From Porticoccaceae bacterium (GTDB lineage Bacteria > Pseudomonadota > Gammaproteobacteria > Pseudomonadales > Porticoccaceae): DNA of 12,789 nucleotides. The DNA lies in NCBI GenBank assembly GCA_002591625.1, contig PCDB01000007.1, positions 38,527-51,315 on the forward strand, read 5' to 3'. Under the pieces are notes generated by a model that saw only the letters and a program-made list of their open reading frames with translations, was not told the origin of the DNA and searched no databases. The position numbers and the translations under genes were made by a program. Below, piece after piece: positions 8,292 to 12,789 of this stretch. Numbering within the stretch: position 1 is the stretch's first letter; every line of letters starts with the position of its first letter.

Positions 8292-8333
8292 GCGGCTTCC
8301 CAATAATTCAGATTATTCAGGTTAATTTTTAAT

Positions 8334-9827
8334 ATGACTAATAAGCAAGACTACAACCGATTGATTTTGGAGCGCAGGAGGAAACTCGAAGATTTGCGAC
8401 AGCAAAGCGACTCCATATTTCCAAATGATTTTCGGCCAGAACATTCAGCAAAATATCTGCAATTAGAATTCTCCCATATGAGCAAAAAAGATCTTGAGGA
8501 GCGGAACTTTATTGCGAGTGTTGCCGGTAGGATTATCAGGAATAGAGGCGCTTTCGTGGTTTTGCAGGACAGCTCGGCCATCATCCAATTATATGTCACC
8601 AAACACGCCAGAGAATTTGTTAAAAGTTTAGATCTTGGCGACATAATAGGAGCTATCGGTTCTTTGCAACGCTCCAACAAAGGTGATCTTTTTATCCAGA
8701 TGGATGAGTGGCGATTGTTAACCAAGTCCTTACGTCCGCTTCCAGACAAATTTCATGGGCTTGCTGACCAAGAACTGAGATATCGACAGCGTTATGTGGA
8801 TCTGATAGTTAATCCAAAAGTCAGAGACACCTTCAGGTTGCGGTCAGAGATAATTACATTTCTTAGAGGCTATCTAAATGCAAAAAGTTTTTTAGAAGTC
8901 GAGACCCCGATGCTGCAAGTTATCCCGGGTGGAGCTGTTGCAAGACCCTTTGTGACGCATCATAATGCCTTGGATATAGACATGTATTTGCGTGTAGCTC
9001 CAGAACTGTACTTAAAGAGGCTGGTGGTAGGAGGTTTTGAGCGAGTTTATGAGATAAATCGTAATTTTCGTAATGAAGGCTTGTCCACCCGGCACAATCC
9101 GGAATTTACAATGTTGGAGTTTTATCAAGCTTATGCTGACTACCTTGATGCAATGAACCTAACGGAGGATATGCTTCGCAATCTGACCCAATCAGTATTG
9201 GGCTCCACACAGGTAACAAATACCGATCACAGCGAAGAGACAGGAGGTTATAGGGAGCTGGTCATAGACTTTGGGAAACCTTTTGCTCGTTTCTCGATGT
9301 TCGATTCGATTGTTTACTACAACCCCTCGATTAATCCTGAAAACTTGGATAGATTAGACTCAGCTCGAGCGTTAGCACTTTCGCTTAATATTGCTGTGAA
9401 AGATACTTGGGGGCTGGGAAAATTACAATTAGAAATTTTTGAAAAGACCGTTGAATCTCAACTTGAGCAGCCTACTTTTATAACTCAATATCCTGCAGAA
9501 GTATCTCCTCTTTCCAGGAGGAATGACTCTGACCCATCATTAACGGATAGATTCGAGTTATTCATCGGGGGAAGAGAGATTGCAAATGGTTTTTCTGAGT
9601 TAAATGATGCAGAGGACCAGGCGGACCGCTTTAAGCAGCAAGTGTTGGAGAGGAATCGTGGCGATGAAGAGGCGATGCATTTCGATGAGGATTATATTCG
9701 TGCATTAGAATATGGCATGCCGCCCACTGTTGGGGAGGGCATTGGCATTGACCGGCTAGTTATGATTCTTACCGATTCGAGCTCGATTCGTGATGTGCTG
9801 TTATTCCCTCATATGCGACCCGAATGA
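8334..9827 (+). CDS. lysS: Lysyl-tRNA synthetase, class II
   Basis: 497 residues, a normal bacterial class II LysRS length. It charges tRNA-Lys in the cytoplasm. In order: an N-terminal helix and OB-fold anticodon-binding domain (about 58-145), motif 1 around 163-195 ending FLEVETPML, motif 2 [14 protein letters not shown] (245-258) with its ATP-contacting Arg, the KxxRP-like linker region, and motif 3 [14 protein letters not shown] (467-480) followed by [12 protein letters not shown]. All catalytic motifs look intact. It starts 42 bp after prfB; only a weak, distant AGG precedes the ATG, so translation may depend partly on co-transcription. Its last 19 bases overlap the 3' end of the convergent cox15-type gene. 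Confidence 0.97.
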   Translation: MTNKQDYNRLILERRRKLEDLRQQSDSIFPNDFRPEHSAKYLQLEFSHMSKKDLEERNFIASVAGRIIRNRGAFVVLQDSSAIIQLYVTKHAREFVKSLDLGDIIGAIGSLQRSNKGDLFIQMDEWRLLTKSLRPLPDKFHGLADQELRYRQRYVDLIVNPKVRDTFRLRSEIITFLRGYLNAKSFLEVETPMLQVIPGGAVARPFVTHHNALDIDMYLRVAPELYLKRLVVGGFERVYEINRNFRNEGLSTRHNPEFTMLEFYQAYADYLDAMNLTEDMLRNLTQSVLGSTQVTNTDHSEETGGYRELVIDFGKPFARFSMFDSIVYYNPSINPENLDRLDSARALALSLNIAVKDTWGLGKLQLEIFEKTVESQLEQPTFITQYPAEVSPLSRRNDSDPSLTDRFELFIGGREIANGFSELNDAEDQADRFKQQVLERNRGDEEAMHFDEDYIRALEYGMPPTVGEGIGIDRLVMILTDSSSIRDVLLFPHMRPE

Positions 9828-10930
9828 GTCAACGCAGCTTCGGAAGGATGCGATATTTCTGATCCAATCGGTTTGTTCGCACTTTCCCTTGTTTCTCCTT
9901 TGATCAGCGAGTGTGTTACAAACAGCGATGCGGTAAGAAGAAGAACAGCGCCGCCTTGATGAGCTGTGGCTAATACTATAGGCATGTGCGTCACAAGCGT
10001 TGTGATACCCAAAACAACCTGAATAATCATCATAGCGAACATACATAAAATACCCGTTCTTATGGGTCCCTGAGGATTGGCTCTCATCGCAAAAAAAGTG
10101 AATGTCGAGACCATTACCACTATGAGGTAGGCAAACATTCTGTGATTGAACTGAATAGTTACAAGATCTTCAAAAGCTGAGAGCCAAATTGGACTCATTG
10201 AGTAGAGCTCTGGCGGGAAAAAACTGTTCCCCATCAGAGGAAACGTCGGGTAAAGATAGCCCGCTTTGGTGCCGGCCACGAGCCCCCCTGAAAGAATCAT
10301 CATAAAAATGGCGCAGCTAATGATGGTGGACCCTAGCCGCAAGCTGCCTAGCTGCACCTCGTGTTTGAACAGCAAGTCCCAGGCTACCCAAATGATGCCC
10401 ATGTATATTAATACGGCTGTCCCCAAGTGCGCAGTCAACCTGTACTGGCTAACGTTGGGATCGTCTACTAACCCGCTCTTCACCATGTACCATCCCAGAA
10501 GTCCTTGAAAACCTCCCATTATAAATAGCAACCCCAATTTTGGAGTAAGTCCGTGTCTCAATCGGTTTGTAAAATAGAAAAACACAAAGGGCACTAGAAA
10601 CAACATGCCAATAAATCGACCCAATACACGGTGAAAATACTCAAATAAAAAGATTTTCTTAAAATCAGCGAGCGCCATTCCGAAATTTTTTTTCTGGTAC
10701 TCTGGAAATTGCTGATATTTCAAGAACTCTTTTTCCCAATCGGCCTCCGTTATGGGGGGAATAATCCCAGTCACTGGATGCCAATCCACCATAGAAAGCC
10801 CCGATTGAGTTAGCCGAGTCACGGCCCCCAGTAGGATCATACCGAAGATGGTACCTGCACAGATCAGAAGCCAGTAGGCTACTTGCCTGTCATAGCGCTC
10901 TTGCTGCAATTCGGTTGCTGTAACATCCAT
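9809..10930 (-). CDS. ctaA: Heme A synthase, COX15/CtaA family
   Basis: 373 residues, about eight membrane helices (near 17-37, 104-121, 130-148, 166-186, 198-220, 264-282, 291-312, 319-340). It oxidises the methyl group of heme O to the formyl of heme A for aa3-type cytochrome oxidase. The four heme-ligand histidines are visible in context: H100 in [10 protein letters not shown]168 in RLTAHLG, H263 in FNHRMFAYL and H324 in [24 protein letters not shown] (35-50) and the long first loop with [10 protein letters not shown] resemble the mitochondrial/alphaproteobacterial and Bacteroidetes Cox15 form; the loop cysteine pair of Bacillus CtaA is absent. No cox, SURF1 or heme O synthase gene is next to it. 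It converges on lysS with a 19-bp tail overlap. Downstream of ygfZ on the same strand but 198 bp away, so probably separately transcribed. Confidence 0.95.
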   Translation of the reverse strand: MDVTATELQQERYDRQVAYWLLICAGTIFGMILLGAVTRLTQSGLSMVDWHPVTGIIPPITEADWEKEFLKYQQFPEYQKKNFGMALADFKKIFLFEYFHRVLGRFIGMLFLVPFVFFYFTNRLRHGLTPKLGLLFIMGGFQGLLGWYMVKSGLVDDPNVSQYRLTAHLGTAVLIYMGIIWVAWDLLFKHEVQLGSLRLGSTIISCAIFMMILSGGLVAGTKAGYLYPTFPLMGNSFFPPELYSMSPIWLSAFEDLVTIQFNHRMFAYLIVVMVSTFTFFAMRANPQGPIRTGILCMFAMMIIQVVLGITTLVTHMPIVLATAHQGGAVLLLTASLFVTHSLIKGETRESANKPIGSEISHPSEAALTHSGRI

Positions 10931-11128
10931 TTTAGTCTCAATTTTTCCTTAGAATTTTTGTATAATAGCTACGCAAATAGTTGGGGTATAGACCTGCCCT
11001 TGGCAGTTAATCTTCATTTTAATCACATTAAAGACCCACGGTCTTATGGTTAGATATGGGCTCAATGCTCTTTTTGGTTATCAAGTATCTCAAAATCAAC
11101 ATTCAAAAATGAAAGCTCGGGGATTGGA
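10931..11128. other. Intergenic region between ygfZ and the heme A synthase gene, with two small palindromes
   Basis: 198 bp without a credible gene. It holds CTGCC-CTT-GGCAG (10994-11006), about 64 bp before the heme A synthase ATG, and AAGACC-CAC-GGTCTT (11031-11045). On the minus strand a TATTAT box (10962-10967) could be the -10 of the synthase promoter, but I see no matching -35 box, so activator control is possible. The first palindrome could be an operator; this is inference. Confidence 0.5.
11031..11045 (-). terminator. Possible weak terminator hairpin downstream of ygfZ
   Basis: Six perfect base pairs, AAGACC with GGTCTT, around a 3-base loop, about 85 bases past the ygfZ stop. In the ygfZ direction the tail after the stem is only TAATGTG, a poor U-run, so it is a weak candidate or just a chance palindrome. 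Confidence 0.25.
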
Positions 11129-12145
11129 TCAGTAGTCGAGTTGAAATTCGCGCGCGACTATATCAGTTTCGTGGTTAATTGTGAGGTCAGAAAATTCGTT
11201 TGCTGAATCAGATATCACAGCCAAAATCTCTATATTACTCGGACTACTCCTTGCAGCACTGGCTATTACTCCTATACTTTTCCCATTAGGTTTATTTATG
11301 GTATCTCCGGCCTGAGGTAAATCATTCAGTGCGCAAAGAAGATGACGGATCCGTCGCTTCACGGCTCCGCGATAATGAGCTCGCGCAATTATTTCTTGCC
11401 CCGTATAACACCCTTTTTTGAAATCTATAAAGTCCATTCTATCCAAATTGAGCATCTGCGGTATAAATAAATCAGTTGTATATTCTGTGACCTCAGCGAA
11501 GCCAGTGCGCAAAAGCAAGAGGTCGGCAAGATCCTCTCCAATAGGTCTAAAATTGTCAAGCAGATCTGTTATACTTGCTATGTTTTTGGACTTGTATGTC
11601 AGGGCGTATATTTCTTTCCCGAGGTAGTTGAGATAAAACGTCGGCGTTTTTCTCTCAGCCGCCTTGCTAGGCAGAGATTGTTTCACTCGCTGGCCTAAAA
11701 TGTCAGCCATTTTTGGTCCGGTGATGACAAAGCTTTGATACTCTTGGCTTATATCAGATATTGAAGTCTTGAAAAAAGGAGCATATTTTTGCAGGCTTTG
11801 GATGGCCGAGTTTGTGAGCGAGGGATGCGTCTCCAAGATGATATCTTCATTTTCATTACAATGCCCAGAGAACATAAAAATGATTTTTCCTTTAGGGGTG
11901 CAATGGGCCCCGCGGCACACTGAGTAAGGATCCAATGATTGTACATCGCATGTAAGTTGGCCTTGCAGAAACCGCCTGCTATCAATCCCACTGATCTTGA
12001 TAAAACCTCTTTTCCTCGGGCAGACTAAGTTAGTGTCCGTTAATCTTTTGTAATCCTCAGCTTTTTCTCCGAATGATGCAATGCGATCACCCCATTGCAC
12101 ATCAGGCGGTATCGTATATCCGTCAAATAATCTGCTAAGATCCAT
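11129..12145 (-). CDS. ygfZ: YgfZ/GcvT-like folate-binding Fe-S maintenance protein
   Basis: 338 residues, like E. coli YgfZ (326). YgfZ is a cytoplasmic, tetrahydrofolate-dependent factor related to aminomethyltransferase GcvT; it helps assemble or repair certain Fe-S enzymes, including some radical-SAM enzymes. The family signature KGCYTGQEIIAR (244-255) is perfect, with the essential Cys at 246. The N-terminal folate-binding part shows FLQGQLTCDV (59-68) and a PKGKI segment (84-88); a beta-barrel tail follows the signature. The start is supported by AGGA 7 bases before the ATG. It is divergent from sdhE across 74 bp, an arrangement seen in many gammaproteobacteria. No disruption seen. Confidence 0.95.
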   Translation of the reverse strand: MDLSRLFDGYTIPPDVQWGDRIASFGEKAEDYKRLTDTNLVCPRKRGFIKISGIDSRRFLQGQLTCDVQSLDPYSVCRGAHCTPKGKIIFMFSGHCNENEDIILETHPSLTNSAIQSLQKYAPFFKTSISDISQEYQSFVITGPKMADILGQRVKQSLPSKAAERKTPTFYLNYLGKEIYALTYKSKNIASITDLLDNFRPIGEDLADLLLLRTGFAEVTEYTTDLFIPQMLNLDRMDFIDFKKGCYTGQEIIARAHYRGAVKRRIRHLLCALNDLPQAGDTINKPNGKSIGVIASAARSSPSNIEILAVISDSANEFSDLTINHETDIVAREFQLDY

Positions 12146-12219
12146 GTTTATCCTTTAAGTTCTCAGAAAAATTTGAATTTCGGGCCTTCATAAGGATTCT
12201 AACCGAGAATGGGAGTGGT
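12146..12219. promoter_or_regulatory. Divergent ygfZ/sdhE promoter region
   Basis: 74 bp must carry both promoters. Ribosome sites are clear: AGGA before ygfZ and GGGAG (12211-12215) four bases before the sdhE ATG. For sdhE, TTGAAT (12173-12178) with a 17-base spacer leads to ATTCTA, a poor -10 box; I could not assign a convincing promoter for ygfZ. Confidence 0.4.
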
Positions 12220-12474
12220 ATGAATAGAAATCGACTTCTTTGGGCTTGCCGTCGGGGTATGTTGGAATTGGACCTGTTGCTAGGGCCATTTGTCGAGAGT
12301 CATTATGAGCATCTCTCTGATACAGATAAATTGGCGTTTGAAGTCCTTTTGGAACAGGAGGACCAAGTGTTGTACCAATGGCTTTTATCGCGTCAAATGC
12401 CGCCAGATGAAAGTTTTTGCCGAATAGTGGACATTATTTTGGCTGTCCATTGCAAGAGTGCGTCTGGAGCATGA
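12220..12474 (+). CDS. sdhE: FAD assembly factor SdhE
   Basis: 84 residues, the usual small size of the family (E. coli SdhE is 88). SdhE binds the flavoprotein subunit of succinate dehydrogenase, and of fumarate reductase, and promotes covalent attachment of FAD. The N-terminal family motif is visible as RLLWACRRGMLELDLLL (5-21), containing the functional RGxxE (R12, G13, E16); an acidic helical remainder follows. GGGAG lies just upstream of the ATG. The stop codon overlaps an ATG in an ATGA arrangement, but the frame that begins there closes after 25 residues, so the YgfX/CptA-type gene that often follows sdhE is absent. Confidence 0.95.
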   Translation: MNRNRLLWACRRGMLELDLLLGPFVESHYEHLSDTDKLAFEVLLEQEDQVLYQWLLSRQMPPDESFCRIVDIILAVHCKSASGA

Positions 12475-12485
12475 AAGCGCTTTCA
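12472..12485. repeat. 14-bp perfect palindrome at the sdhE stop codon
   Basis: TGAAAGCGCTTTCA is fully self-complementary and its first three bases are the sdhE stop codon. It fits the operator style of LacI-family regulators. It lies 38 bp before the nadB 3' end and not in front of a gene, so a regulatory role is doubtful; by rough count about 0.8 such palindromes are expected by chance in a window of this size. Confidence 0.45.
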
Positions 12486-12522
12486 AAGGGATATGGACGC
12501 CGCTGTTTGGTGCTTTGCCTAT

Positions 12523-12789
12523 TCAGTCAAAACCGTCAGGAACAATGATTGAATCTTTCGCGTCTTGAGACATTTCAGGATAGTCGAGAGTGTAATGAAG
12601 CCCGCGACTTTCTCGACGAAGAGAGGCGCATCGAATAATCAAGTCTGAGACCGTAACCAAGTTTCGCAGCTCCAATAAGTCACGATTTATTTTATAATTT
12701 CCGTAATAGTCTTGGATCTCTTTCTTGAGCAATTCGATTCGATTTTGAGCTCTTTCTAAGCGTTTGTTCGTCCTTACAATCCCAACATA
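12523..12789 (-). CDS. nadB: L-aspartate oxidase, C-terminal end (5' truncated by window edge)
   Basis: The last 88 codons of a gene that enters from the right edge; the frame is open to base 12789, beginning YVGIVRTNKRLERA. NadB is an FAD enzyme that oxidises L-aspartate to iminoaspartate, which quinolinate synthase NadA uses in NAD synthesis. The C-terminal helical domain is recognisable from VGIVRTNKRLE, LLELRNLVTVSDLIIRCA and, most clearly, RRESRGLHYTLDYPE, which carries the conserved Arg and His of the substrate region. The TTG at 12732 is an internal Leu, not a start. It converges on sdhE with 48 bp between stops. The FAD domain lies outside the window. Confidence 0.95.
   Translation of the reverse strand, partial: YVGIVRTNKRLERAQNRIELLKKEIQDYYGNYKINRDLLELRNLVTVSDLIIRCASLRRESRGLHYTLDYPEMSQDAKDSIIVPDGFD

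Noticed and set aside
8351..8749. 132-codon minus-strand frame inside lysS
   Set aside because: Fully antisense to a strong lysS coding region; composition is that of a shadow frame.
10266..10508. 80-codon plus-strand frame inside the heme A synthase gene
   Set aside because: Antisense to a conserved membrane-protein gene with intact heme-ligand motifs; no ribosome site or family match seen.
10961..10966. TATAAT on the plus strand upstream of the heme A synthase gene
   Set aside because: No -35 partner, and no plus-strand gene downstream for it to serve before sdhE; the AT-rich box is more likely part of the minus-strand promoter.
1..12789. Mobile elements, CRISPR, toxin-antitoxin or defence genes, tRNA or rRNA
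   Set aside because: I looked for transposase or integrase motifs, direct repeats with spacers, and tRNA cloverleaf ends on both strands and saw none; all long frames fall into core families.

Overview
The window looks like a chromosomal core-genome stretch from a gammaproteobacterium of moderate GC content, probably an aerobic and possibly marine member. The evidence is the prfB-lysS pair, the divergent ygfZ/sdhE pair next to nadB (the order I know from Pseudomonas-type genomes), a YbbA/YbbP-type ABC exporter pair, SelO, and a heme A synthase, which implies an aa3-type terminal oxidase. I see no insertion sequence, integrase, phage gene, CRISPR array, rRNA or tRNA.

Layout. (1) 1-2822, plus strand: the 3' part of a YbbA/LolD-type ATPase gene, overlapped by an FtsX-fold permease of the YbbP family. 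(2) 2838-7052, minus strand: a membrane-anchored orphan sensor kinase with a badly eroded ATP-binding domain, the protein AMPylase SelO, and a membrane-anchored SMP-30/strictosidine-synthase-like beta-propeller. (3) 7196-9827, plus strand: prfB, with its programmed +1 frameshift, and lysS. (4) 9809-12145, minus strand: a Cox15-type heme A synthase that overlaps the lysS 3' end tail to tail, and the Fe-S/folate protein YgfZ. (5) 12220-12474, plus strand: the flavinylation factor SdhE. (6) 12523-12789, minus strand: the C-terminal end of L-aspartate oxidase NadB.

How the genes relate. YbbA/YbbP form one exporter. PrfB and LysS both serve translation. YgfZ (Fe-S maintenance), SdhE (covalent FAD attachment to succinate dehydrogenase), NadB (an FAD enzyme feeding the Fe-S quinolinate synthase step) and Cox15 (heme A) share a theme of respiratory and flavin/Fe-S cofactor maturation. 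SelO is linked to redox stress in its family. The kinase and the propeller have no obvious partner here.

Most interesting points. The histidine kinase keeps its phospho-acceptor His but has lost the N-box Asn, the D-box Asp and the G2 glycines. SelO has a near-consensus promoter placed so that its mRNA would be almost leaderless. The real prfB start is a GTG upstream of an in-frame TGA, so a simple ORF call misplaces its N-terminus. I found no convincing new multi-gene system; most of the window is well-known core genes.
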